A stretch of DNA of 64,000 bases, taken from the NCBI RefSeq assembly GCF_001657475.1, contig NZ_LXEY01000022.1, forward strand, positions 124,001 through 188,000, written 5' to 3'. The notes under the pieces are model-generated. The model was not told the origin of the DNA and ran no database searches. It saw only the letters and a list, made by a program, of their open reading frames with translations. Both the position numbers and the translations under genes were made by a program. Shown here piece after piece: positions 44,690 through 53,801 of the stretch; positions within the stretch are counted from its first letter, which is position 1, and every line of letters begins with the position of its first letter. The DNA is from Enteractinococcus helveticum. GTDB taxonomy: Bacteria; Actinomycetota; Actinomycetes; Actinomycetales; Micrococcaceae.

Positions 44690-45610
44690 GTGTCGGAGAA
44701 CGAACTCGATCCAAACATCGATTCCAGCGACGTTGAAGAGATCAACGACCTGGTAGAAGATGTCAACGACGACGTCGCAGACGAGCTACAAGAACCAGCT
44801 GAAGCAGCGGCCGATGTAGAAAACACCGTTGAAGAACCAGCTTTTGATGAAGACGGCGACCCTGATGAGATAGCGGTTCGCGCCCCAGCTGACGTTGCAG
44901 AAGACATCGCTGAAGAAGAACTCATTGAAGAAGTTACCGCTGACGTCGATACGCCACAAGAACCTGCGGTCAAAGATTCAGAGCAAGTCGCCGATGAGTT
45001 GCGTGCTCGCCTGCGTCGTGCCCCGGGTGAATGGTACGTCGTCCACACCTATTCTGGTTATGAGCGCCGTGTAAAGGCCAACCTGGAAACACGTATCCAA
45101 ACTCTTGAAGTTGAAGACGACATTTACGAAATCGAAGTTCCGATGGAAGAAGTCGTCGAGATCAAAAACACCGTGCGTAAGGTTATCAACCGCGTACGGG
45201 TGCCAGGTTACGTGCTCGTGCGCATGGAAATGACGGAAGATGCTTGGGCCGCTGTGCGCCACACTCCAGGTGTGACTGGATTTGTTGGCAACGCATATGA
45301 TCCAATCCCGCTGTCACAGCAGGAAGTCTTTGACATGCTGGCACCGTCGCTGCTGCAAGAGGCAGCCAAAGAAGCTGAAAAAGCTGGCGCACCACTTACC
45401 GGCGAAGCGGCCGAAGAAGTGGCGCCACAGGTTTCTGTGGACTTCGAAGTCGGCGACTCGGTCACCGTCAAGGAAGGCCCATTCGAATCTCTGCCGGCAA
45501 CCATTTCTGAAGTCAAGCTTGAATCTCGCCAGCTGGTCGTCCTCGTGACAATCTTCGAACGCGAAACCCCTGTGACCCTTGGCTTCCACGAAGTCTCCAA
45601 GGCTGAATAA
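44690..45610 (+). CDS. nusG: Transcription termination/antitermination factor NusG
   Basis: 306 aa from GTG 44690 ([17 protein letters not shown] upstream). The first 110 residues are an acidic, low-complexity extension typical of actinobacterial NusG. The NGN domain follows ([21 protein letters not shown] ... [10 protein letters not shown]), and the KOW domain is at the end ([19 protein letters not shown]). It binds RNA polymerase and, in many bacteria, Rho and ribosomal protein S10. Confidence 0.94.
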   Translation: MSENELDPNIDSSDVEEINDLVEDVNDDVADELQEPAEAAADVENTVEEPAFDEDGDPDEIAVRAPADVAEDIAEEELIEEVTADVDTPQEPAVKDSEQVADELRARLRRAPGEWYVVHTYSGYERRVKANLETRIQTLEVEDDIYEIEVPMEEVVEIKNTVRKVINRVRVPGYVLVRMEMTEDAWAAVRHTPGVTGFVGNAYDPIPLSQQEVFDMLAPSLLQEAAKEAEKAGAPLTGEAAEEVAPQVSVDFEVGDSVTVKEGPFESLPATISEVKLESRQLVVLVTIFERETPVTLGFHEVSKAE

Positions 45611-45630
45611 CTAGATACCAGACTTCACTT

Positions 45631-45658
45631 CAAGCCCGAAACGCTTTGTTCGGGCTTG
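45631..45658 (+). terminator. Hairpin between nusG and rplK
   Basis: Perfect 10-bp stem CAAGCCCGAA/TTCGGGCTTG with an 8-nt loop, 20 nt after the nusG stop. There is no T-run, so it may be an attenuator or mRNA-processing hairpin and not a full stop. Confidence 0.5.
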
Positions 45659-45745
45659 TGGTGTCCAGATCACCGCGCCACGGTGATCACCCCGTCGCCC
45701 ACGCTCCTGTGGATGACGTTATCCGAAGTAGAAAAGGACCCAAAA

Positions 45746-46177
45746 ATGGCCCCGAAGAAAAAGGTCGCCGGTCTGATTAAACTCCAGATCGAAGCAGGTG
45801 CAGCATCACCTGCTCCACCAGTTGGCCCAGCACTTGGTCAACACGGTGTCAACATGATGGAGTTCGTCAAGGCCTACAACGCTGAGACCGAATCCATGCG
45901 CGGCAACATCGTTCCAGTAGAAATTACTGTGTACGAAGACCGTTCGTTCACTTTCATTACCAAAACCCCTCCTGCATCCCAGCTGATCAAAAAGGCTGCT
46001 GGTGTCGCAAAGGGTTCAGGTACTCCTCACACCGCCAAAGTTGGCAAGATCACCACGGCTCAGGCAGCAGAAATCGCTGAAACCAAAATGCGTGACCTCA
46101 ACGCCAACGACATTGAAGCGGCAACCAAAATCATCGCCGGAACTGCCCGCTCCATGGGTATCACCGTCGAAGGCTAA
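45746..46177 (+). CDS. rplK: Ribosomal protein L11
   Basis: 143 aa from ATG 45746 (AAAAGGA upstream). The N-terminal [29 protein letters not shown] segment with the flexible proline-rich hinge and the C-terminal RNA-binding part ([14 protein letters not shown]) are complete. L11 shapes the GTPase-associated centre of the ribosome. Confidence 0.97.
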
Positions 46178-46255
46178 CCTCAAACATTTCTCGAAATTCG
46201 TGGTAGGGCCGAGCGCGGTCCGTTGACACCACAACTGCATAAGGAGAACAAGCAG

Positions 46256-46963
46256 ATGGCAAAGCGCAGCAAAGCATATAGAGCAGCCGCAGCGAAAATC
46301 GAAGATCGCCTGTACGCGCCAGCTGAAGCAATCGCTTTAGTAAAAGAAACCAACCCGTCCCAGCGCGATAGCACCGTCGAAGTCGCTATGCGCCTGTCGG
46401 TAGACCCACGTAAAGCCGACCAGATGGTCCGTGGTACCGCAAACCTGCCACACGGTACCGGTAAAACCGCTCGCGTGGTCGTCTTTGCAACCGGCGCAAA
46501 CGCTACCGCAGCTGAAGAAGCTGGCGCAGACTACGTTGGTTCCGATGACCTAGTAGAACGCATCCAGGGCGGCTGGACTGATTTCGATGCAGCAGTTGCA
46601 TCCCCTGACATGATGGGCCTCGTTGGTCGCCTCGGTAAAATCCTGGGCCCACGTAACCTCATGCCAAACCCACGTACCGGTACGGTGACCCCGAACGTCG
46701 CGCAGGCAGTCAAAGACATCAAGGGCGGTAAAATCGACTTCCGCGTCGACCGTCACGCGAACCTGCACTTCATTATCGGTAACACCAGCTTCACCGCTGA
46801 ACAGCTCACCGAGAACTTCGCAACCGCACTGGACGAAATCATCCGTCTGAAACCATCCGCTGCCAAAGGCCGCTACATCAGCAAGTCGACTGTAGCCACC
46901 ACCTTCGGTCCCGGAGTTCAGATCGATCCAAACGTCACCCGCGTACTCGCTGAAGAAAACTAA
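46256..46963 (+). CDS. rplA: Ribosomal protein L1
   Basis: 235 aa from ATG 46256 with AAGGAG 10 nt upstream. Typical marks: [49 protein letters not shown]1 forms the mobile stalk at the E site and in E. coli represses the L11 operon by binding its mRNA. A terminator follows, ending the rplKA unit. Confidence 0.97.
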   Translation: MAKRSKAYRAAAAKIEDRLYAPAEAIALVKETNPSQRDSTVEVAMRLSVDPRKADQMVRGTANLPHGTGKTARVVVFATGANATAAEEAGADYVGSDDLVERIQGGWTDFDAAVASPDMMGLVGRLGKILGPRNLMPNPRTGTVTPNVAQAVKDIKGGKIDFRVDRHANLHFIIGNTSFTAEQLTENFATALDEIIRLKPSAAKGRYISKSTVATTFGPGVQIDPNVTRVLAEEN

Positions 46964-46996
46964 GACGACACCCAACTTGCTTGGGTAGTACGTAGC

Positions 46997-47030
46997 AAAA
47001 CAGGCCAGGAATTATTTTCTGGCCTGTTTT
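46997..47030 (+). terminator. Terminator after rplA
   Basis: Perfect 12-bp stem AAAACAGGCCAG/CTGGCCTGTTTT with a 10-nt loop; the T-run is part of the stem. Confidence 0.88.
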
Positions 47031-47036
47031 GTCGTT

Positions 47037-47080
47037 GACGGCGGAGTCCCAGAACCATCAGGTCCTGGGACTCCGCCGTC
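47037..47080 (-). terminator. Terminator of the convergent DUF4352-like gene
   Basis: Perfect 16-bp stem GACGGCGGAGTCCCAG (47037-47052) with 47065-47080, 12-nt loop, 15 nt after the stop of the minus-strand gene. Directly abuts the rplA terminator. Confidence 0.8.
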
Positions 47081-47095
47081 TACATCTGTTGGGTA

Positions 47096-47941
47096 TTACT
47101 GGACTGCAAAGAACACAGAATCGCCAAAGAGACCCGGTGAAACTTTCAGTGTGCCGTCTGCGATCTCATCTTCTGGTACTTCGATGGCGATGTTGCCGGT
47201 GGCAGAAGCACCTTCATACAAAGTTTCGAGCGAATCGAAGCTATTTGGAGTGACCACCATGGAATCATGGCTAGCAAACGAGTTGCCGCCCGCTGAGACG
47301 TATTCCACGCTGACCCACGGGGTATCGCCTTCGGGGTTCGTTCCGGTATAGGTCGCGCTGACCTCCACCATGATGTAGAGATTGCCATCAGCTGGAGCTT
47401 CATTAAACGGATTCTCAGCCGCAATGGCATCCGTGGCGTTCAAATCAACACTATTGATAGTCACATCCCACTCGGAATTACTAATCGTCGATCCTATGGC
47501 TAATGGATTCGCACGTGATCCCTCCTCAGCCTCATTGGTGTCTGCAGAATCTGCGGGTTCTTGCTCTGCCACGACGTCTTCAAGTTCTTGCATCTCGCCT
47601 CCATCGGTGGGGGACTGAATCTGTGTTTCTTCATTGAACGCCTCATCGAATGCAGATCCAACCACGCCGATAAAGACGATCATGCCGACAATGGTGCCAA
47701 CGATTGAGATAATCAGCGCTGCGATGCCCTGTCCACGTTTTTGGTTCTTCATAAAAAGCGAAACGATAGACAAGATAAATGCAATGGGCAGCAGGATCCA
47801 GCCAAGAATCATTGCTCCTGGAATCACCGCAAATATTGCTCCAACTATCGCAGCTACCAGAGCAATAATTCCCACCGTATTGCGCGCCTTGGGCGGCTGC
47901 TGGTGTGGTTGGGCCGGACGTATATCGGTATTGGTTGTCAT
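47096..47941 (-). CDS. Membrane protein with DUF4190-like helices and a DUF4352-like outer domain
   Basis: 281 aa. Residues 1-22 are Pro/Gln-rich cytoplasmic sequence, 22-65 and 75-98 hydrophobic helices (three segments) of the DUF4190 type. After an acidic linker (about 100-145), a beta-rich domain from NPLAIGSTISNSEWDVTINSVDLNAT to the end resembles DUF4352 immunoglobulin-like domains, exposed outside the cell. Function unknown. Its position divergent from a histidine kinase gene suggests it could be a target or sensory partner of that system. Confidence 0.7.
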   Translation of the reverse strand: MTTNTDIRPAQPHQQPPKARNTVGIIALVAAIVGAIFAVIPGAMILGWILLPIAFILSIVSLFMKNQKRGQGIAALIISIVGTIVGMIVFIGVVGSAFDEAFNEETQIQSPTDGGEMQELEDVVAEQEPADSADTNEAEEGSRANPLAIGSTISNSEWDVTINSVDLNATDAIAAENPFNEAPADGNLYIMVEVSATYTGTNPEGDTPWVSVEYVSAGGNSFASHDSMVVTPNSFDSLETLYEGASATGNIAIEVPEDEIADGTLKVSPGLFGDSVFFAVQ

Positions 47942-48107
47942 AGCGACCTTTCGAATTGGTGCGGGGAAATATGGACATCGCTAACGCTATGAACAATGCC
48001 AAGGTGTTCGTACCGCTTAGCGGGTACATCCTGATACCCGATCGGGTATGCCCTATTGACCGAAAGTGTGAATGATTGCCCGGACACGGCGGCTAAACTG
48101 ACTTATC

Positions 48108-49340
48108 ATGACGACTATGACGAGAAAGAACCGCTGGTGGCCAATACTGGCCCAGGTTGTGGCCATCTCCGGCATGATGCTGACCGGGTTCTTGGTGAGC
48201 ATGCTGGCGATTTTTACTACCCCGGAAAACTTCGTCGACGTCGCTCAGATGGAGATTTCTGATCTGGGTGCGGTTCGTTTCTTATTCGCTATCCTGTTGT
48301 TGCTCTTGATTCCGTGGTACCGGAAAATCCCTCTGGTTTTGATGATTGCGGGCGGTTTCTATGCCGTGATCATTCAAGGCGATCCTTTCGTCTTGGCCGT
48401 TGGACTCACCGTGTGGATGGTGCGCGCCGAACATCGGTGGCACTGGATCGTAGCCGGAGTAGGCCTGCTCGGGATCGTCATCAACATTGGATGGCACATT
48501 CTTGCACTGCTCAGGATGCCCGATGGTCTCGCGGTTCAGGCTTTCATTGTTGCCGTATTAACCGTTGGCTTTCTTGCGGTGGCGGTTGTGCTGGCAACCT
48601 CCATATTGACGCGACAACGCCGTCGCATTGAACAAGCTGATGCCACGGTCGAAGCCGCGGAGCACGATCGAGACAATATCTCTACCCAGATGACGCGACA
48701 GACAGAACGTGAGCACTTGGCGCGGGAAGTCCATGACACACTAGCCCAACGGCTCACGGCATTATCGTTACAGACCGGTCAAATGCAAAAACAGCTGGCT
48801 CAATATCCTGATGCTGAACTCTCGACCGCCCTGCAAGCAACGAAGCAATATTCAGACCAAGCGTTAAGAGATTTGCGGAACCTTGTGAGTACGTTGCGCG
48901 AACACGGAGAGGAAGAAACTGCCGTGCCATCTGTAGCGCCCGATGGCTTCCAAGACCTCAAAAGACTTTTCGATGATGCCTCCGACCAAGGGCTTGTCCT
49001 ATATCCGCTCATTGTGCTCAACGGCTATGACACAGCACCCGATGAACTGCAGCGTGCAGTCGTGCGAATTACCCAAGAAGCTCTGACAAATGTGATGCGG
49101 CACAGTCCAGATCAGACAGTCCAGTTGCGTTTCGAAGGGCAACCAGGGGAGGGGCTGCTCATGGAATTTATGAACCGTCGCGAAACGCAAGCCCAATTCG
49201 ACGCCGGTAGCGGTACGGGGGTGCTCGGTATTACTGAACGTGCCGAGCTCCTTGGCGGAAATGCTGACACAGAATTTCTCCCAGAACATTTCCGCCTCAG
49301 CGTGAGACTTCCGTGGCTACAGGAGCCAACTGCCCAGTAA
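48108..49340 (+). CDS. Sensor histidine kinase (HisKA_3 / NarL-type)
   Basis: 410 aa. N-terminal half: about five transmembrane helices (residues 12-165) with very short loops, so stimuli are probably sensed in or at the membrane. The dimerisation helix holds the phospho-acceptor His209 in REHLAREVHDTLAQRL. The ATPase domain shows an N-box (ITQEALTNVMRHS) and GSGTGVLGITERAELLGG. It is paired with the response regulator 30 nt downstream. Signal unknown; membrane-stress systems such as LiaS/VraS have similar architecture. Confidence 0.9.
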   Translation: MTTMTRKNRWWPILAQVVAISGMMLTGFLVSMLAIFTTPENFVDVAQMEISDLGAVRFLFAILLLLLIPWYRKIPLVLMIAGGFYAVIIQGDPFVLAVGLTVWMVRAEHRWHWIVAGVGLLGIVINIGWHILALLRMPDGLAVQAFIVAVLTVGFLAVAVVLATSILTRQRRRIEQADATVEAAEHDRDNISTQMTRQTEREHLAREVHDTLAQRLTALSLQTGQMQKQLAQYPDAELSTALQATKQYSDQALRDLRNLVSTLREHGEEETAVPSVAPDGFQDLKRLFDDASDQGLVLYPLIVLNGYDTAPDELQRAVVRITQEALTNVMRHSPDQTVQLRFEGQPGEGLLMEFMNRRETQAQFDAGSGTGVLGITERAELLGGNADTEFLPEHFRLSVRLPWLQEPTAQ

Positions 49341-49370
49341 CCTCCCACCTACGGTGCTAAGCTCTTGTGT

Positions 49371-50042
49371 GTGGCAATTCAGGTGTTGATCGTAGATGAT
49401 GAAACGATGACGCTCCGGAATCTGGAAGCGATCATCAATGCCGACCCCACGCTAAACGTCGCCGGGACAGCCACCAATGCCATTGATGCAATCCAACAGG
49501 TTCGCGCTCTACGACCTGACATCGTCCTTATGGATTTATATCTCCCCGGCGAGTTTGACGGCGTAGAGGCTATCCGGCGGATCCAGAACTCATTCAATCC
49601 GCCCAAGATCATCGCAGCTACGAGTTTTGACCTAGAGTCTTATACTCGTGGCGCGCTCGAAGCTGGCGCAGTCGGCTTCATCTTGAAAAACGACGCAGAA
49701 ACGCTGTTGATCCCCGCAATTCATTCGGCAGCCGAGGGGGACCCCATTGTCTCTCCACAAACCACTGCCCGACTGATCCGAAGCTTCCTCAAGCCGACGA
49801 CGGCACCAGAAATTGTCCGAGCGCGCGAACGCATCGCCTTCTTATCAGAACGAGAACTCCAAGTAGCCCACCTGATTGGGCATGGCAAGGTCTATAAACA
49901 AATCGCCGCCGAACTGAACATCGCACCAGACACAGTGAAATCCACTGTTACCAATGCGATGCAGAAGACCGGGGCTGATAATGGTGCCCAGATAGCATTC
50001 TTGGTGGGACAGGCTCGTTTAGACATGGACGAGATGCAATAA
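49371..50042 (+). CDS. LuxR/NarL-family response regulator
   Basis: About 223 aa (GTG 49371 chosen; GTG 49365 also open). Receiver domain with VDDE, phosphorylation site Asp55 (IVLMDLYLP), Thr/Ser switch region AATSF and the conserved Lys in FILKNDAE. The C-terminal LuxR-type HTH is LSERELQVAHLIGHGKVYKQIAAELNIAPDTVKS. It is the partner of the upstream kinase. Confidence 0.92.
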   Translation: MAIQVLIVDDETMTLRNLEAIINADPTLNVAGTATNAIDAIQQVRALRPDIVLMDLYLPGEFDGVEAIRRIQNSFNPPKIIAATSFDLESYTRGALEAGAVGFILKNDAETLLIPAIHSAAEGDPIVSPQTTARLIRSFLKPTTAPEIVRARERIAFLSERELQVAHLIGHGKVYKQIAAELNIAPDTVKSTVTNAMQKTGADNGAQIAFLVGQARLDMDEMQ

Positions 50043-50098
50043 GTCTTGCCCCAAAGGGTTTTGTTATCGCTTCACCACTTGACGGGATCTGGCCGATT

Positions 50099-50128
50099 TG
50101 CCAATTCGAAATGCACCCGTGTAAGATA
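50099..50128 (+). promoter_or_regulatory. Candidate promoter of rplJL
   Basis: TTGCCA (50099-50104) and TAAGAT (50123-50128) with an 18-bp spacer. It lies upstream of the leader hairpins and explains a long leader of about 200 nt. Confidence 0.5.
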
Positions 50129-50186
50129 TTCTATACCGAAGACCGCCGGTGGTATTTACCTGTGTTAAATAGGTGAAACTATAAAA

Positions 50187-50294
50187 GCTCATTCGATGAG
50201 CGGCCCGCGCAGGTGAACATGACAGCATAGACCAACTGCGTCTTAAGGCAGTTTAGAATCTTTGCGCCCTGTGCACCTGCACGGGGCGTTTTTT
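50187..50294 (+). ncRNA. rplJ leader RNA with attenuator (L10 leader)
   Basis: The leader holds a small hairpin GCTCAT-TCG-ATGAGC (50187-50201), then GCAGGTG (50209-50215), and a strong intrinsic terminator 50265-50294: stem CGCCCTGTGCA/TGCACGGGGCG followed by TTTTTT. CACCTGC at 50274-50280, in the terminator loop and stem, can pair with GCAGGTG at 50209-50215, forming an exclusive antiterminator. The layout fits control of rplJL by L10 or L10-L12 binding to the leader, known for this operon in many bacteria. Confidence 0.7.
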
Positions 50295-50334
50295 ATGTTT
50301 GAGCGGCCGGCATATCCACAAAGGAAGGAGTGCC

Positions 50335-50856
50335 ATGGCGAATGCTGAAAAAACTGCAGCCGTGGAAGAGCTGACGGAGCTTTTCCGCAACTCATCTGCA
50401 GCAGTTGTCACAGAATACCGTGGTCTCACCGTGCAGGAGGTTACGGCACTGCGCCGTGCTCTGGGTGAGAACGCTACTTACGCCGTGGCGAAGAACACGC
50501 TGACTGCCATTGCGGCAGAACAGGCCGGAGTAACTGCCCTTGAAGGCAAACTCACCGGCCCTACCGCAATTGCATTCGTCTCGGGTGAAACCGTAGATGT
50601 TGCAAAAGTCATTCGTGATTTCGCCAAAGACCACGACAAACTGGTCATCAAGGGCGGCTACATGGATGGCCAGCCTCTTGAAGAATCCGATGTTAGACAG
50701 CTTGCAGATCTCGAATCTCGCGAGGTTCTGCTGTCGATGATGGCTGGTGCAATGAAGGGCTCCCTGTCCAAGGCTGCCGCTACATTCCAGGCCCCACTAT
50801 CGAAGGCTGTTCGCCTCGCAGAAGCGCTGCGCGAAAAGCAAGAACAAGCTGCCTAA
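50335..50856 (+). CDS. rplJ: Ribosomal protein L10
   Basis: 173 aa from ATG 50335 with AAGGAG nearby (GGAAGGAGTGCC). The N-terminal RNA-binding part contains [19 protein letters not shown] and [14 protein letters not shown]; the C-terminal helix that carries L12 dimers is [22 protein letters not shown]. It assembles the stalk and probably controls its own mRNA through the leader. Confidence 0.97.
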   Translation: MANAEKTAAVEELTELFRNSSAAVVTEYRGLTVQEVTALRRALGENATYAVAKNTLTAIAAEQAGVTALEGKLTGPTAIAFVSGETVDVAKVIRDFAKDHDKLVIKGGYMDGQPLEESDVRQLADLESREVLLSMMAGAMKGSLSKAAATFQAPLSKAVRLAEALREKQEQAA

Positions 50857-50919
50857 TCTCAGGCACCCCCGGTGCCGCTGCAAACCTCTCAAGACTTTTA
50901 TTCAAAAGGAGCCAATATC

Positions 50920-51306
50920 ATGGCAAAACTGTCCACCGAAGAACTGTTGGATGCTTTCAAAGAGCTGTCCCTGCTAGAACTGTCCGAATTCATCAAGGCT
51001 TTTGAAGAAGAATTCGACGTAACCGCTGCTGCTCCAGTCGCAATGGCTGCTGCTCCAGCAGGTGGCGGCGACGACGCCGGTGCTGCTGAAGAACAGACCG
51101 AATTCGACGTCGTTCTCGAATCCGCTGGCGATGCCAAGATCGGTGTCATTAAAGAAGTACGCGCTCTGACCTCCCTGGGTCTGAAAGACGCTAAAGACCT
51201 CGTTGACGCTGCTCCAAAGGCCGTCCTCGAAGGCGTCGACAAAGCTGCTGCAGACGCTGCCAAGGAAGCTCTGGAAGGCGCCGGCGCTACCGTAACCCTG
51301 AAGTAA
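50920..51306 (+). CDS. rplL: Ribosomal protein L7/L12
   Basis: 128 aa from ATG 50920 with AAAAGGAG upstream. N-terminal dimerisation region ([19 protein letters not shown]), an alanine/glycine-rich hinge ([15 protein letters not shown]), and the C-terminal factor-binding domain ([23 protein letters not shown]). It binds translation GTPases. A terminator follows. Confidence 0.97.
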   Translation: MAKLSTEELLDAFKELSLLELSEFIKAFEEEFDVTAAAPVAMAAAPAGGGDDAGAAEEQTEFDVVLESAGDAKIGVIKEVRALTSLGLKDAKDLVDAAPKAVLEGVDKAAADAAKEALEGAGATVTLK

Positions 51307-51348
51307 GCTTCAGCCACGGACGATCAGCTTCGTTCTGATCTAGCCTCA

Positions 51349-51382
51349 ACCTCACCCCGCTGCACATGCAGCGGGGTGAGGT
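51349..51382 (+). terminator. Terminator after rplL
   Basis: Stem ACCTCACCCCGCTGCA/TGCAGCGGGGTGAGGT, nearly perfect up to a tiny centre, so the real loop is about six bases; GTTT follows. It cuts rplL off from rpoB, which lies 8 kb further on. Confidence 0.85.
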
Positions 51383-51559
51383 GTTTAAACGTAAAACCTT
51401 ACTCGGCTATGACGACTTCGCTTGCGCGTCACTTCGACAATTATTTGGAGTTACCCCAAGGACACCGATTATTCACCGGATAAAATCTGGTTCCCTGCAG
51501 ACCGGTATTATCGGCCACGTACATCCGAAAGATAGCTGTATAGCAAACGGGGATAGACA

Positions 51560-52087
51560 ATGAAGTGGGCCTTTGTCCGACATGGACGCACAGAGTGGAG
51601 CCGAAAACGACTGCTGCAAGGGCGAACAGATAACCCGTTGAGTGCTGAAGGATATTTCGAAGCAACGAAAGCTGCCCAGAGCCTACAGCGCATGGGGCAC
51701 TGGCACGCTATCTACTCCTCGCCACTGATGCGATCGGTTCAAACAGCCCAACGGATAGCAGAGATTCTTGGCATTGCTCAGGTGCATAAGGTGGATGAGC
51801 TCATTGAACGCGACTTTGGTCCTGCCGAAGGCATCCATCTAGGGGACTTTGACGAAGAGACTCGCAATGAACTCATGTGCGCTGAAGAATCTGATGAGGC
51901 ACTGAAGACTCGAGCACTTGAAGCATTCCGTTACATTGCACAACAACACCGTGCCCACAACGTCATCTTGGTCGGCCACGGCACGTTCTTTCAACTAGCA
52001 TTATCCGCAGTACTGGGGTTCGAGCACCCACCGATCCTCAATGGGGATGTTCTAGAATTCCCCGCTGAACGTTTTCTACATCTATAG
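51560..52087 (+). CDS. Histidine phosphatase (phosphoglycerate-mutase-like)
   Basis: 175 aa. The phosphohistidine motif VRHGRTEW at residues 6-13 is intact, with QGRTDNPLSAEG, YSSPLMRSVQTAQ, the acid ERDFGPAEG and the second histidine VGHGTFF. It is an active-looking small-molecule or sugar-phosphate phosphatase; the substrate cannot be deduced. It contrasts with the degenerate phosphatase domain at 28.8 kb. Confidence 0.9.
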   Translation: MKWAFVRHGRTEWSRKRLLQGRTDNPLSAEGYFEATKAAQSLQRMGHWHAIYSSPLMRSVQTAQRIAEILGIAQVHKVDELIERDFGPAEGIHLGDFDEETRNELMCAEESDEALKTRALEAFRYIAQQHRAHNVILVGHGTFFQLALSAVLGFEHPPILNGDVLEFPAERFLHL

Positions 52088-52165
52088 CTTTCTGCGTGCG
52101 TCACCGCCAACGACACCTGAAAGGTGATCGTAAAATGCAAGGCCATGCACCAACCACAGTGATTG

Positions 52166-53188
52166 TTAGCCGCCGATTGCGCTCATGGTGCGTTCAGGTT
52201 GTACGAAGCCTGGCATACCCAAGCCGGTTTTCGTTTGACCGTGTGCTTTCGGTTTATGCCACATCGCTTCACGCCACGCGTCGGCAATGGCATCATCGGA
52301 AGAACCATCCCGAAGCAGCCCCATGAGATCAGTTTCTGTATGCGAAAACAGACAGGAACGGACTTTGGCGTCTGCGGTAATCCTGGTTCGCGTGCAGTCC
52401 GCGCAGAATGGTTCTGTCACCGAGGCAATAATTCCTACCGTGCCCAGGACTTCGCCTGACTCTTGTGAGATCACGTCAAAGAGCTCCGCCGGTGCCGAGC
52501 CGCGAGGGGACTTGTGTGGCGTCAAAGTGTAGACCTGCGAGATCTGTTCTCGAATTTCGGCTGCGGTCACCATGTTGTCTCGGGTCCAGTTATGATCGGC
52601 ATCCAGTGGCATCTGCTCAATAAAACGTAACTGGTATCCGTGCTTGATCGTCCACGTGAGCAGCTCAGCTGCTTGATCGTCATTAATGTCCCGCAACAAC
52701 ACCGCGTTAATTTTGATGGGATCCAACCCAGCGGCCTTAGCGGAGTGTAATCCTTCAAGTACTTTCGTGAGTCGATCGCGTCGGGTAATTTTTGCAAAAG
52801 TATCAGGACAAACGGTATCCAAGGACACATTGATACGAGATAGCCCGGCAGCGACGAGATCGTCGATTTTCTTTTCGAGATTGATACCGTTGGTGGTCAT
52901 CGCTAGCTCCACCTGTGGGTGTGCATTGTGTACCGATGCAATGATGTCAACGAGGTCTGCTCTGACCATCGGCTCCCCGCCGGTGAAACGGATTCCCTCA
53001 ATACCAAGCCGAGCGATGGCGATATCAGCTAACCGAATGACTTCATCCGCCGTCAGCATGTCATTCTTTTTGAGCCAGTCCAGACCCTCAGCAGGCATAC
53101 AATACCGACACCGTAAATTGCATTTGTCGATGAGCGACATGCGAAGATCAGTAGCAGTACGACCAAATTGGTCTATCAAACCAGTCAA
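52166..53188 (-). CDS. moaA: GTP 3',8-cyclase
   Basis: MoaA, 340 aa, a radical-SAM enzyme that with MoaC makes cyclic pyranopterin monophosphate, the first intermediate of molybdenum cofactor. N-terminal SAM cluster cysteines 23, 27, 30 (CNLRCRYC), the second cluster (PFCADCTRTR ... RSCLF) and the functionally needed C-terminal Gly-Gly are all present. It is divergent from moaC. Confidence 0.96.
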   Translation of the reverse strand: MTGLIDQFGRTATDLRMSLIDKCNLRCRYCMPAEGLDWLKKNDMLTADEVIRLADIAIARLGIEGIRFTGGEPMVRADLVDIIASVHNAHPQVELAMTTNGINLEKKIDDLVAAGLSRINVSLDTVCPDTFAKITRRDRLTKVLEGLHSAKAAGLDPIKINAVLLRDINDDQAAELLTWTIKHGYQLRFIEQMPLDADHNWTRDNMVTAAEIREQISQVYTLTPHKSPRGSAPAELFDVISQESGEVLGTVGIIASVTEPFCADCTRTRITADAKVRSCLFSHTETDLMGLLRDGSSDDAIADAWREAMWHKPKAHGQTKTGLGMPGFVQPERTMSAIGG

Positions 53189-53303
53189 GAAGTGCTCCTT
53201 ACCATCACAACAGATAAAGCGTTGTTGAGGTTGTTAGGGCGGGGGATGGGTGTTTCATCTTATAGTTAGTCTAGACCCTGTCAATAGGCGATGAAAGGTA
53301 GTC

Positions 53304-53801
53304 ATGGACCACCAGCTCAGTCACGTACGTTCCGATGGGTCAGCCCACATGGTCGACGTTACCGGTAAAGATACAACGGCTCGAACATCCCGGGCACAAG
53401 CTGTGGTGCACACAAGAAGCGATGTCATCGACTTAATCATGGATGCCGATTTGCCCAAGGGCGACGCGCTGCCGGTGGCTCGAGTTGCAGGCATCATGGC
53501 TGCCAAGAAAACCTGGGAGACCATTCCACTGTGCCATCCCATTCCACTGGGAAAAATTACCGTTGATTTTGAAGCAGACGTTGACGCAGGCACCCTACGG
53601 GTTATCACGTTGGTGAAAACCAAAGGTGTGACCGGCGTGGAGATGGAAGCGTTATCGGCCGTGTCGACGGCAGCGTTGACAGTGTATGACATGATCAAGG
53701 CTGTGGATGCCCGGGCGGTTATCACCGATATCAAAGTCTTAGAAAAAACCGGTGGAAAATCCGGAGATTGGGCCATTTCGGAGCCGGGAGATGACTCGTG
53801 A
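53304..53801 (+). CDS. moaC: Cyclic pyranopterin monophosphate synthase
   Basis: MoaC, 165 aa, converts 3',8-cyclo-GTP to cPMP. Marks: MVDVTGK, the RVAGIMAAKKTWETIPLCHPIPL motif with active-site residues, and GVEMEALSAVSTAALTVYDM. Its stop overlaps the start of the moeA-mog gene (GTGA). Confidence 0.96.
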   Translation: MDHQLSHVRSDGSAHMVDVTGKDTTARTSRAQAVVHTRSDVIDLIMDADLPKGDALPVARVAGIMAAKKTWETIPLCHPIPLGKITVDFEADVDAGTLRVITLVKTKGVTGVEMEALSAVSTAALTVYDMIKAVDARAVITDIKVLEKTGGKSGDWAISEPGDDS

